DNA of 64,000 nt from Paenibacillus helianthi (GTDB lineage Bacteria; Bacillota; Bacilli; Paenibacillales; Paenibacillaceae). The notes beneath the pieces were generated by a model. That model did no database searches. It was given only the letters and a program-made list of their open reading frames with translations, and was not told the DNA's origin. A program made the position numbers and the translations under genes. Shown here piece after piece: positions 16,867 to 25,394 of this stretch (position 1 is the stretch's first letter; the number at the start of each line of letters is the position of its first letter). Where the stretch lies: NCBI RefSeq assembly GCF_001909055.1, contig NZ_LVWI01000002.1, forward strand, positions 124,001 through 188,000, in the 5' to 3' direction.

Positions 16867-18290
16867 GCCTGCAAACGGATAAACGGGATTTCAACACACG
16901 CACTTCAGATGGCCTTGATGACCTATTCATGAGGAGCGCAGTAGGTTCAGCGCAGGATAGCTTGAAGACCAGGCGCCTGTCCGCCGCCACCGCTCTCGGG
17001 GATTGGGAACAATGGCGTACCCTCGGCCAGCAAATCCGCCAGCATACGCTGAAGCATCTGGATTATTACCTGGAGCAATTGGCCATTAACGTTGAGGATA
17101 AGGGCGGGCATGTCTATTTTGCCAAAACCAAAGAGGAAGCAAGCAGCTATATCCGGGACATCATCGTACAAAAAAAAGCTAAAAAAATCGTCAAATCCAA
17201 ATCGATGGTCACCGAGGAAATTGAAATGAACCGTGTTCTGATGGAGGCCGGCTGTGAGCTGATCGAGACCGATCTGGGTGAATACATCCTCCAAATGGAT
17301 GATTGGGACCCGCCTTCGCATATTGTAGCCCCTGCGCTGCATAAAGACCGGACACAGATTAGCAGAGTGTTCACAGAGAAACTTGGATATACCGGCGATG
17401 ATACTCCCGAGAACCTCGCCCGTTTTGCCCGGACGGTCCTGCGGCAGAAGTTTCTGGAGGCGGATGTCGGGATCACAGGCTGCAACTTTGCTATCGCTAA
17501 CCTGGGAGCCATTAATCTGGTGACCAATGAAGGCAACGGTGATCTCACAGCCGCCATACCGAAAACACATATCGCGGTAATGGGCATGGAACGAATTGTG
17601 CCGACGCTTGAAGAGATGGAGGTTCTGGATAATCTGCTCTGTCGGAGCGCGGTAGGGCAAAAATTGACCAGCTATATCACGGTGATGGGACCCTCGGCAG
17701 CGGGGGAGACTGATGGCCCGGAAGAGTTCCATTTAGTTGTAGTGGACAACGGACGGTCCGATATTCTCGGAAGCGAGTTTGGTGAAGCCCTGCAATGTAT
17801 CCGCTGCGGTGCCTGTCTTAATGTATGCCCTGTCTACCGTCATATTGGCGGGCATGCCTACGGGTCCATTTATCCGGGTCCGATCGGAGCGGTAATCACT
17901 CCGCTGCTGGGCGGATACGATGACTATAAAGAGCTGCCTTTTGCCTCCAGTCTGTGTGGTGCTTGTACGGATGTCTGTCCGGTCAAAATTCCGCTGCATG
18001 AGCAGTTGATCCTGCACCGTCAAAAAATCGTGAAGGAGCATCGCACCGGTGCCGCGGAAAGACTCCAGATGAAGACGGCAGGAAGGCTGCTGTCTTCCCA
18101 GGCTTTATTCGGCAAAGCGCTGCGGTTTGCGAACCCCGCAAGCCGATTGATCAGCAGACATGGCCGCATTGTGAGAGGACCGGGACTCATCCGCGGCTGG
18201 ATCAATACCCGTGATCTAAGCCAGCCGGTCAGGCAGCGGGACAGCTTCCGGGTCTGGCTTGAACAACGCAAAGGAGGCTCGGATCAATGA
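16863..18290 (+). CDS. lutB: L-lactate utilisation iron-sulfur protein LutB
   Basis: A 475-aa protein, the normal LutB length. The start is a TTG that overlaps the lutA stop (TTGA). The N-terminal two-thirds form the LUD domain with [21 protein letters not shown]. Residues ~315-385 have two 4Fe-4S ferredoxin-type clusters, [15 protein letters not shown] and [17 protein letters not shown]-terminal helical segment follows. It passes electrons from lactate oxidation, probably toward the quinone pool through an unknown acceptor. The lutC ATG overlaps its stop by 4 bp, so the three genes are translationally coupled. Confidence 0.92.
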   Translation: MSLQTDKRDFNTRTSDGLDDLFMRSAVGSAQDSLKTRRLSAATALGDWEQWRTLGQQIRQHTLKHLDYYLEQLAINVEDKGGHVYFAKTKEEASSYIRDIIVQKKAKKIVKSKSMVTEEIEMNRVLMEAGCELIETDLGEYILQMDDWDPPSHIVAPALHKDRTQISRVFTEKLGYTGDDTPENLARFARTVLRQKFLEADVGITGCNFAIANLGAINLVTNEGNGDLTAAIPKTHIAVMGMERIVPTLEEMEVLDNLLCRSAVGQKLTSYITVMGPSAAGETDGPEEFHLVVVDNGRSDILGSEFGEALQCIRCGACLNVCPVYRHIGGHAYGSIYPGPIGAVITPLLGGYDDYKELPFASSLCGACTDVCPVKIPLHEQLILHRQKIVKEHRTGAAERLQMKTAGRLLSSQALFGKALRFANPASRLISRHGRIVRGPGLIRGWINTRDLSQPVRQRDSFRVWLEQRKGGSDQ

Positions 18291-18958
18291 CAGCATCGAA
18301 CAGGGACTCTTTTCTGAATACAATTGCGTCCAAGCTGGGACGGGAAAGAATCTATGACGTTCAGCGTCCTGATATGCAGGACCTGATGCCGGGCAATTCC
18401 AGCAGTTTAACAACCGGTGAATTGGTAGACATCCTTAAGGAGCAATGCTTCTTCATCCATACGCAGTTCATTGAATCGACTCCGGAGATCTTACAGAGAA
18501 CATTAAATGATCTGATCGACACCAACGGCGGAGGGGCTGTAATCACTTCCGGGGATACCCGGTTTGCCGAGTATGGGTTGAAATTCGCGGCTGGACTCGT
18601 CTGGGAAGAAGCGGCTGGAAGAGAGCAGAATATTATGCGCTCCGAATCGGCCAATACGGCAATTATCTTCGCTGACTACGCACTAGCCGAGTCAGGAACG
18701 ATTGTTGTGGAGAGCCGCCCGGATCAGGGGCGCTCCCTCCATTTTCTGCCCGCCCACTATATTGCGGTGATTGAAAAAAAGCGGCTCGTGCTCCGCTCCA
18801 CCCAGGCTGCAGCAGATCTGAACCGTAGGATAGAGGCGGGTGAGCCGCTGGGTTCATCTATCAATTTCATCTCCGGTCCTTCAAATTCCGCTGATATTGA
18901 AATGCAGCTCGTTGTCGGGGTACACGGCCCCTTGAGAGCAACCTATGTGCTTATTTAG
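18287..18958 (+). CDS. lutC: L-lactate utilisation protein LutC
   Basis: A 223-aa LUD-domain protein, slightly shorter than Bacillus LutC (about 240 aa). [15 protein letters not shown] and [18 protein letters not shown] are conserved LutC segments, and the C-terminus has [21 protein letters not shown], the most characteristic stretch of the family. It begins at an ATGA overlap with lutB and ends the operon. No clear terminator was seen after it. Confidence 0.9.
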   Translation: MTASNRDSFLNTIASKLGRERIYDVQRPDMQDLMPGNSSSLTTGELVDILKEQCFFIHTQFIESTPEILQRTLNDLIDTNGGGAVITSGDTRFAEYGLKFAAGLVWEEAAGREQNIMRSESANTAIIFADYALAESGTIVVESRPDQGRSLHFLPAHYIAVIEKKRLVLRSTQAAADLNRRIEAGEPLGSSINFISGPSNSADIEMQLVVGVHGPLRATYVLI

Positions 18959-19092
18959 TGGGTCCAGTTGAATTCCCGCTGTGTACCAAGTCCCAACCGC
19001 CAGGCTCCATCCTTATAAACTATGTAACGTGAATTTGAGAATGTTAGCTCATCATTGCGGAATGTCTTGTGAATCAAGGCGGTTTCGCCATG
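18955..19092 (-). pseudogene. Possible C-terminal fragment of a small NTF2-like or hypothetical protein
   Basis: The minus strand reads GETALIHKTFRNDELTFSN, then SRYIVYKDGAWRLGLG and a stop. This has the rhythm of a real protein tail (an IVYKDGxWRLG strand, as in SnoaL/DUF4440-like folds), but no start or RBS can be assigned and it touches the lutC stop. I treat it as a decayed fragment; it could also be chance. Confidence 0.3.
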
Positions 19093-19130
19093 ATGACCCC
19101 TATCTATTTTCAAGTTCTTTTTTCGTTGCT

Positions 19131-19158
19131 CATTGTGCAATTTTGCCCATTGTGCAAT
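19131..19158. promoter_or_regulatory. Tandem CATTGTGCAAT repeats, candidate TetR operator
   Basis: CATTGTGCAAT occurs at 19131-19141 and again at 19148-19158, a 17-bp period. Each holds an imperfect palindrome, ATTG-NN-CAAT. They lie 62-89 bases before the tetR start, a sensible place for autoregulation. No protein binding is shown. Confidence 0.5.
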
Positions 19159-19219
19159 AATGTATTTTAGACCATAGAGCGCAGACTGTTCTGTCTCAAG
19201 AAAGGAGGCCGCATGGAAC

Positions 19220-19837
19220 TTGAACCCCAACCCGACACTTCGTGATAAAAAAAAGGAAGCCACCGCCTACGCCTTGGCTGAAGCGGCCTTTGAGCTGGCG
19301 CTGAAGCAAGGCATGGATGGTTTTATCGTCGACGATATTGTTCAGCAAGCCGGCTACTCCCGGCGAACGTTTGCCAATTACTTCTCGTGCAAAGAGGAAG
19401 CGGTAGCGGAGTATTTTATGGGCAGCGCTTCGAAAGAGGATCAGAATATGCTGTTCGCGGGCTTGCCTCCGGACGCAACTCCGCTGGATGCCTTGTACAA
19501 GTTGCTTAAGCTGCAATTCACCTCTGAGTTCCTGCATAAATTACGGCAATTCGTATCGCTCGCCAATCAGTATCCGTCCCTGGAGCCATATATCCTCAGC
19601 GTATTCCGCCGCTTGCAGATCGCTGCACAGGAGGTCCTAGAGCGTTTCTCCCGTGGGCGGTATGCCGACGGATACACCCATCTTCTTGCCGGTGCAGTCT
19701 ACGGAGCGTTCGTGCCCATACTGGACGGACGGATGAACGTGCTGCTGCCGGGAGAAGCAGGGGATGAACGCTCCGGTGCCATGCCGTTCGATCAGTATTT
19801 GAATTCCATGTTTGCTTATTTACGCAACGGCTTTTAA
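19220..19837 (+). CDS. TetR-family transcriptional regulator
   Basis: A 205-aa repressor starting at TTG. Residues ~10-55 form the TetR HTH: FIVDDIVQQAGYSRRTFANYF. The remainder is a variable helical ligand domain, including HLLAGAVYGAFVPI near residue 155. The RBS AAAGGAGG is 11 bases from this TTG but 4 bases from an out-of-frame ATG (19213) that opens an 10-codon mini-ORF ending at 19245. The mini-ORF overlaps the start, so leader coupling is possible. The MMPL exporter gene begins 28 bp after the stop, so this regulator most likely controls that pump. Confidence 0.82.
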   Translation: MNPNPTLRDKKKEATAYALAEAAFELALKQGMDGFIVDDIVQQAGYSRRTFANYFSCKEEAVAEYFMGSASKEDQNMLFAGLPPDATPLDALYKLLKLQFTSEFLHKLRQFVSLANQYPSLEPYILSVFRRLQIAAQEVLERFSRGRYADGYTHLLAGAVYGAFVPILDGRMNVLLPGEAGDERSGAMPFDQYLNSMFAYLRNGF

Positions 19838-19865
19838 AACAGAGATAAAAAGGAGAAACCATCAC

Positions 19866-22319
19866 ATGTCTACTTTTCTATATCGGTTGGGTAAATCGGC
19901 TTATTCCAAGCCGTGGTATTTCCTCGCAGCCTGGATCGTCGTTCTCGGTGTTGTTGGCACTTTGTTAGGCGTTAATGGCATACAGTCCAGCTCCGAAATG
20001 AAAATTGAAGGTACCGAATCGCAAAAAGTGCTGGATATGCTGGCTAAAGAGCTTCCCGCCGCTGCCGGCGGCCAGGCGAGCGTCGCTTTTACCGTACCGG
20101 ACGGAGAACGTCTGGACACACCCCAGCGGGTAGCGTTACTCCAGAAAGCTATCCATGATGTCTACAGTATGGACTATATCATTAACCCCGTAGAACTGGC
20201 CGCCCAAGCTGCTGCGGCTGCTCAAGCTGGGGGTACAGACCCGTCAGCGGCAGCAGGCCAAACAGCTGCTGCCGGACAGACGGGCGCGGCGGGGCAAGCA
20301 GCCGCAGCGGACCCATCTGCTGCTGCCGGACAGACGGGTGCGGCGGGGCAATCTGCCGCGGCGGACCCATCTGCTGCTGCCGGACAGACGGGTGCGGCGG
20401 GGCAATCTGCCGCGGCTGCCCAGGCCGCTCCTTACGGCCCGCTGATGGCTGACGGCGTTCCGGTTCCCGGAGTAATGCTGTCCGCTGACGGCAGCATCGC
20501 CCTGTTCCAGTTCCAGTTCACCGTTCAACAGACGTCACTGCCATCTTCCGTACCGGATAACATCATCAAGACCGTGACTGAAGTCGAACAGGCAGGCTCC
20601 GGCATCACAGCCATTCCGAGCGATTCACTGAAGAGTATACCGGCTATCGGCTCGACCGAAGCAGTCGGCGTAGTCGTCGCTGCGGTTATACTCTTCATGA
20701 CGCTGGGCTCTGTCGTTGCCGCCGGTCTGCCGCTGATTACCGCACTCCTCGGCGTCGGTATCAGTGTCGGCGGTGCTTTTGCCCTCTCCAGTGTAATCCA
20801 GATGAATGACATTACACCGGTACTCGCTATTATGATCGGTCTGGCGGTCGGTATTGACTACTCGCTCTTCATCGTTAACCGGCAGCGGCGGCTCATTCTT
20901 GATGAGAAGTTAAGCGCGGGTGAAGCGGCAAGCCGCGCACTCGGCACCGCCGGCAGCGCCGTATTCTTCGCCGGCCTGACTGTTATTATCGCCCTGTGCG
21001 GCATGCTGGTCATCGGTATCGGTTTCTTGTCGACCATGGCTCTCGTTGCTGCTGCCAGTGTTCTGATCAACGTCCTGCTGGCGCTAACCCTGCTGCCTGC
21101 GCTGCTCGGTCTGGTCGGTGAAAAGATCTGCACCGCCAAAGCCCGCGCAAAAAGCACGGCTTCCGGAAATAAAGCCAGCCACAAATTCTCCCACCGCTGG
21201 GCAAACACTACAGTGAAATACCGCTGGGTCATCATTATTCTGGTGATTCTGGTTCTTGGAACAGCGGCAATTCCGGTAACGAAAATGGAGCTGGGCATTC
21301 CGTCCGGCGCTTCAGCCAACCTGGACACTCCAGCTCGCCAAAGCTATGACATCATCTCCAAAGGCTTCGGCGAGGGCTTCAACGGACCGCTGCTCCTAGT
21401 GGCTGAACCGAAGAACCCGTCCGATAAAATTTCAATGCAGACGCTGGGCAAGCTGGTTCAGGAGCTGCAAATGCATGATAACGTTACGCTGGTGTCCCCA
21501 ATGGGCGTCAACGCGACCGGAAATATCGCCATTATCAGTCTGATCCCGAAAACCGGCCCTACGGATACGGAGACAAGGAATCTGGTGCAGGATCTGCGCG
21601 ATCCAGCTTCCACTCTCGCCTCCGGGAATAATATAACGCTTGGTGTGACCGGCTTCACCGCCATCAACATCGATATGTCTTCCAAGCTTTCCGACGCCTT
21701 CCCTCTGTATATCGGCATCATTGTGATCCTGTCCCTGATCATCCTGCTGCTCGTTTTCCGGTCGGTCATTGTTCCGGTCAAAGCAACGGTCGGCTTTATT
21801 CTCAGCGTCCTCGCTACCTTCGGCCTGACTACAGCGGTCTACCAGTGGGGATGGCTGCACTCCCTGTTTGGTTTTGACACGGGAGGACCGCTGCTCAGCT
21901 TTATGCCGATTCTGGTCACCGGTATTCTGTACGGGCTGGCGATGGATTATCAGGTATTCCTGGTCAGCTCCATGCGCGAGGCTTACGTCCACGGACGCCA
22001 TGGCAACGATAGCGTAGTTCACGGCTACGATCTCGCCAGCCGCGTTGTGCTGGCCGCAGGTGTAATCATGGTTTCCGTCTTTGCCGGCTTCATCTTTGCA
22101 CCTGACGCGATGATCAAACAGATCGGCTTCGCGCTGGCCTTCGGCATCCTGATCGATGCCTTCATCATTCGTATGACACTCGTTCCGGCCGTTATGGCGG
22201 TCTTCGGCGACAAGGCCTGGTGGCTTCCACAATGGCTGGACCGTCTGCTTCCGAACCTCGACGTCGAAGGGGATAAGCTGATCGCCAAGCTCCATGCCGA
22301 GAGCGACAGATCCTCTTGA
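19866..22319 (+). CDS. MMPL-family RND-like exporter
   Basis: An 817-aa membrane protein starting at ATG 19866 (RBS AAAGGAG; MSTFLYRLGKSAYSKPW). Residues ~20-40 are the first helix, followed by a large outside loop, a six-helix bundle (~290-450) with GLAVGIDYSLFIVNRQRR, a second loop, and a second bundle with GLAMDYQVFLVSSMREAYVHG. The doubled domain and GxxxDY motifs are those of actinobacterial/Firmicutes MMPL exporters of lipids, antimicrobials or surfactant-like molecules, driven by protons. The first loop holds an Ala/Gly/Gln-rich repeat (20205-20430). Co-transcribed with the tetR gene; the substrate is unknown. A strong terminator follows at 22341-22397. Confidence 0.88.
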   Translation: MSTFLYRLGKSAYSKPWYFLAAWIVVLGVVGTLLGVNGIQSSSEMKIEGTESQKVLDMLAKELPAAAGGQASVAFTVPDGERLDTPQRVALLQKAIHDVYSMDYIINPVELAAQAAAAAQAGGTDPSAAAGQTAAAGQTGAAGQAAAADPSAAAGQTGAAGQSAAADPSAAAGQTGAAGQSAAAAQAAPYGPLMADGVPVPGVMLSADGSIALFQFQFTVQQTSLPSSVPDNIIKTVTEVEQAGSGITAIPSDSLKSIPAIGSTEAVGVVVAAVILFMTLGSVVAAGLPLITALLGVGISVGGAFALSSVIQMNDITPVLAIMIGLAVGIDYSLFIVNRQRRLILDEKLSAGEAASRALGTAGSAVFFAGLTVIIALCGMLVIGIGFLSTMALVAAASVLINVLLALTLLPALLGLVGEKICTAKARAKSTASGNKASHKFSHRWANTTVKYRWVIIILVILVLGTAAIPVTKMELGIPSGASANLDTPARQSYDIISKGFGEGFNGPLLLVAEPKNPSDKISMQTLGKLVQELQMHDNVTLVSPMGVNATGNIAIISLIPKTGPTDTETRNLVQDLRDPASTLASGNNITLGVTGFTAINIDMSSKLSDAFPLYIGIIVILSLIILLLVFRSVIVPVKATVGFILSVLATFGLTTAVYQWGWLHSLFGFDTGGPLLSFMPILVTGILYGLAMDYQVFLVSSMREAYVHGRHGNDSVVHGYDLASRVVLAAGVIMVSVFAGFIFAPDAMIKQIGFALAFGILIDAFIIRMTLVPAVMAVFGDKAWWLPQWLDRLLPNLDVEGDKLIAKLHAESDRSS
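20205..20430 (+). repeat. Low-complexity region with 54-bp tandem repeats inside the MMPL gene
   Basis: An 18-codon unit, DPSAAAGQTGAAGQSAAA, occurs twice in near-perfect tandem with shorter degenerate copies before it. It is in frame, extracytoplasmic, and makes a flexible Ala/Gly/Gln linker in the first large loop. Copy number is likely to vary between strains. Confidence 0.8.
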
Positions 22320-22340
22320 TTATATAAAAATGCTCAAGCA

Positions 22341-22397
22341 ACGGGGTGCAGTTCATAAGCCGTGTAATGGCTTTGAACTGCACCCCGTGTTTTTTTT
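22341..22397 (+). terminator. Intrinsic terminator of the tetR-MMPL operon
   Basis: The 15-bp stem ACGGGGTGCAGTTCA (22341-22355) pairs with TGAACTGCACCCCGT (22374-22388), has a further AAGCC/GGCTT inner stem, and is followed by GTTTTTTTT. A textbook rho-independent terminator. Confidence 0.92.
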
Positions 22398-22498
22398 GGA
22401 GTCGGATAGGTGAAGACGCTCCCGAACGAAACGTTGTTCCAATCACTGATATGATCAAGACTCAGTCAGGAAGGTCTGTAGTACCAGAGTCAGGTTAG

Positions 22499-24190
22499 CT
22501 ACTCATTCGTGAATTCCTGGGCCGACACATTAATACTGTCCACATTCGGTCCTTCCGTACCGGTAGTCACCACTTTAACCGTATTGGTTCCGGTATTCAT
22601 GGGAACCTGAATGGTTTTTCCTCCCCAGGTTGACCAACTGCCGGTTGCTGCAAAGGCGGTATTGCTAATGACCTTGCTTCCGTTCACATACACATCCAGG
22701 TTTCTTGTGCCTGTTTCCAGTGCATAGCGAAATTTTACATTTTTGTTCCCTGCAATAGCACAGTAGACGCTGCTCCACTGAATGGAGGCATCGGTTGAGG
22801 CATTGAAGTTAACGTACCCGGTACCGGTATAGCCCGAATTGGTAGTTTCTGCCGCGGCATTCGTTAATGTTGTGCCTGTTTCAGCTTCATAAGTGGTGCC
22901 AGTGTCTGTACCACTGTCGTTTCCGAGTACAGCTACAAAGGTGGTCACACTTTGGGCGGGGAGCTGGGCTGTAAAGGAACGGTTCGACACATTCACGGAT
23001 GCTCCGGAGGTAACTTTTCGGCTGGCGTCCGTGATCCATGTGGATACGCTCGATACCGTACCATTCTGCAGCACAAAGTTTTGGCTTACAGCTGAAGTGC
23101 TTTTGTTAATGGCAACAATGACAGCTTTGTTGTCGCCTTTGTATGCTGAAATGTAGACGTTCGTATTTGGATTCTTTGTGGCGTCAACTCTTACATATCC
23201 AGGACGGATGAATTTGGAGAACTGAGCCATGCTATCCCCGCGCTTACTGATCGTACCATCCTCATTCATCGGACCGTACTGTCTACGGATGTACCACCAT
23301 ACATATGCCTGGAAGTCAGCCTCTACCATAGCATTGTGCATATGATAAGCAACTTCCAGTGCCTCAGGCCAGCGGTTCGCAGAGTTATTGTCACTGTTGG
23401 GATAATACACTTCCGTCATCCAGAGCTCTTTCCCTGCTCCTTTTTGTTTGAAAAGCGGATAAGGAAAGTCACTAAACGAAGTGCCATATGTGTGCGTACC
23501 CAGAATATCCATATTGGCAAGTGCCTGTGAATCATTCAGGATAGGGTCCGACATATTCTTCAAATAAGAGAACGACTCAGGTGCTATAACCCGGCAGTTA
23601 ATCGACCCCGCATTATTTTTCATAAAAGTAAGCATTTCTGCTGGAGTCCACCAGGTCCAGGTATGTGCATAATCCGGTTCATTTTGAACAGAAATCGCAT
23701 AAAGATCCACACCGTTATTCTTCATATACGTAACGAAATCGTTCAGATGCTGCGCATACGCGGCGTACTTATCGTACCTGAGCCGTTTGGCGGACGTATC
23801 GCCGTTGTGATTGAAGGTCTCCGTCATATCACCGGGAGGATTCCAGGGCGAAGCAAAAACTATGGCTCCGTGTGCGACTGCAGATTTTGCAGTTTCCACT
23901 TCTTTGTACCAGTTATTTTTATTGTCATCCACATAGATTCGCAGGACAGAAAACCCTAACTGGTTCGGTCCATTGCCAAAAGCCGTTTCTCTTTGCGCTG
24001 CGGTCAAATCTCCAGCCCAAGCCGGGAGGTTAATGCCTCCAAACCCGCGGATCACTTGTTTCTCTGCTGATAAATTAACGGTCACATCGCTTGCTGCTGA
24101 AACTTTAGGAGGCGTAGGTACCATCATTACCGACAGCACAGTTATACATGCCAATAATGTACACAGTGATTTTTTTACCCCTGAAATCAT
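22499..24190 (-). CDS. xynC: Secreted GH30 glucuronoxylanase with C-terminal CBM6/35-like domain
   Basis: The start at 24190 is chosen because GAGGAG lies 9 bases before it; an ATG three codons upstream touches the RBS. The 563-aa product has a signal peptide (MISGVKKSLCTLLACITVL... ending VSA). The GH30 subfamily-8-like catalytic domain covers about residues 33-420: acid/base Glu171 in SVQNEPDY, nucleophile Glu260 in WMTEVYY, and YIRRQYGPM, which in XynC helps bind the methylglucuronate side group. Residues ~430-560 form a beta-sandwich of CBM6/CBM35 type (YEAETGTTLTNA). It cuts glucuronoxylan next to MeGlcA branches, outside the cell. The AraC gene at 24425 is divergent and a likely activator. 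Confidence 0.9.
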   Translation of the reverse strand: MISGVKKSLCTLLACITVLSVMMVPTPPKVSAASDVTVNLSAEKQVIRGFGGINLPAWAGDLTAAQRETAFGNGPNQLGFSVLRIYVDDNKNNWYKEVETAKSAVAHGAIVFASPWNPPGDMTETFNHNGDTSAKRLRYDKYAAYAQHLNDFVTYMKNNGVDLYAISVQNEPDYAHTWTWWTPAEMLTFMKNNAGSINCRVIAPESFSYLKNMSDPILNDSQALANMDILGTHTYGTSFSDFPYPLFKQKGAGKELWMTEVYYPNSDNNSANRWPEALEVAYHMHNAMVEADFQAYVWWYIRRQYGPMNEDGTISKRGDSMAQFSKFIRPGYVRVDATKNPNTNVYISAYKGDNKAVIVAINKSTSAVSQNFVLQNGTVSSVSTWITDASRKVTSGASVNVSNRSFTAQLPAQSVTTFVAVLGNDSGTDTGTTYEAETGTTLTNAAAETTNSGYTGTGYVNFNASTDASIQWSSVYCAIAGNKNVKFRYALETGTRNLDVYVNGSKVISNTAFAATGSWSTWGGKTIQVPMNTGTNTVKVVTTGTEGPNVDSINVSAQEFTNE

Positions 24191-24302
24191 TTTTCTCATC
24201 TCCTCATCGTGTAATTTCCGCCAAACCCTGCTCTTGTCACCTCCTGTCTGATCGAAGCGGCAGCCGTACCTCACCTAAGCTTGTCCATACTTCTTACAGT
24301 AC

Positions 24303-24317
24303 TTGCAAGCGCTTCCT
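24303..24317. promoter_or_regulatory. Relaxed cre-like site between xynC and its AraC regulator
   Basis: TTGCAAGCGCTTCCT fits the relaxed CcpA consensus WTGNAANCGNWNNCW at all positions, though not the stricter form. It lies in the divergent region between xynC (24190) and the araC-type gene (24425). Confidence 0.45.
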
Positions 24318-24424
24318 TTTCCTGTATTATAATAAGTATCTGCTGTATAATCCTTGCAAATAAACGCTACTATATTGCGCGGATACCTATAATCCCAAAA
24401 GTTACAATAAAAGGATTGAATGCT

Positions 24425-25282
24425 ATGGATCAGGAGACAAACTATATTTTCGCACCTATTAAAAAAGAACTAATTTGCTTTCATAAAACAACAGATACGG
24501 AGCTGATCAACCCCGCCTTGCCTTATCACCGCCACGATGCTTACGAAATATATTTGTTCCTAAGAGGCAATGCTTACATGTATCTTGAGCAGTCCTGCTA
24601 CAAACTGGCCCCTGGCGATTTAATCATCATCAGCCCCAGCGAAATGCACCGTTGTATCTGTATCGACAATCAAATGTATGAACGAATAGGGCTGAATATC
24701 AAGAAATCTGCCTTGGAGAAGCTTTCAAGTCATCGCTCGAATCTATTATCCTGTTTCGAATCCCATCCCTTCGGACAAAACAATCTAATCCGGATCTCCC
24801 AGGACCAAATTGTGATGTATTGCGGGCTTGCAGAGAAATTGATCTCCTGCCTCAGCTCGGAGGCATATGGACAGGATCTTCTGGCGGAATCCTACGCAAC
24901 CCAACTGCTTGTGTTCATCAATACCCTGTATCCGTCTGCCACATACCAATCGAACAATCTCATGCCGGAGCTGGTCAGCAAGACCATGACCTATATCAAG
25001 GAGCACCTGGTCGAATCTATTTCATCTGAGCAGCTGGAGCAGGAGTTTCATTACAGCGGCAAATATATTAGCCAGCTGTTCAAAGAGCATACCGGACTTA
25101 CGATACGCTCCTACATTGTGGACAAGCGCATCTCACTGGCTATGAGCCATCTGGCCGCAGGCAAGACCGTTGCCGAAGCCTGTGAGCTGTCCGGGTTCAG
25201 CGACTATGCTAATTTTATAAGGAGCTTCAAAAAAATAGCCGGCATGCCCCCGGGAAAATATAAAGCGGTTAAACAGGCTTGA
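24425..25282 (+). CDS. AraC-family regulator with cupin domain, divergent from xynC
   Basis: The ATG at 24425 (RBS AAAAGGA, 7 bases away) gives 285 aa; the frame is open further upstream but without an RBS. Residues ~20-100 are an AraC N-terminal cupin (LPYHRHDAYEIYLFLRGNAY, PGDLIIISPSEMHR). Residues ~180-280 are the double HTH: LEQEFHYSGKYISQLFKEHTG and CELSGFSDYANFIRSFKKIAG. Such regulators sense a sugar in the cupin and activate nearby genes, here probably the GH30 xylanase. A terminator follows at 25315-25361. Confidence 0.85.
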   Translation: MDQETNYIFAPIKKELICFHKTTDTELINPALPYHRHDAYEIYLFLRGNAYMYLEQSCYKLAPGDLIIISPSEMHRCICIDNQMYERIGLNIKKSALEKLSSHRSNLLSCFESHPFGQNNLIRISQDQIVMYCGLAEKLISCLSSEAYGQDLLAESYATQLLVFINTLYPSATYQSNNLMPELVSKTMTYIKEHLVESISSEQLEQEFHYSGKYISQLFKEHTGLTIRSYIVDKRISLAMSHLAAGKTVAEACELSGFSDYANFIRSFKKIAGMPPGKYKAVKQA

Positions 25283-25314
25283 GAGGCTCTTTCAACTCTT
25301 TACACAGGACCAAA

Positions 25315-25361
25315 AAGAAAAAAAGCCAGAGGCAACTTAAGTTCGCCTTTGGCTTTTTTTG
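25315..25361 (+). terminator. Intrinsic terminator after the AraC gene
   Basis: An A-rich strand AAAAAAAGCCAGAGGCAACTT pairs (one G-U) with AAGTTCGCCTTTGGCTTTTTTT, leaving almost no loop and ending in a run of seven T. It also can serve the convergent acetyltransferase gene ending at 25395. Confidence 0.85.
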
Positions 25362-25394
25362 TCTAATTCGGGGTTATTGTGAGTAGTAGATTAA

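Noticed and set aside
20205-20430. The repeats in the MMPL gene as a CRISPR or minisatellite array
   Set aside because: They stay in frame inside a coding sequence, there are no spacers, and they encode a regular Ala/Gly/Gln linker.
21432-22295. A 287-codon minus-strand frame opposite the MMPL gene
   Set aside because: Rich in His, Asp and Gln, as expected from the complement of membrane-helix codons; not a protein pattern.
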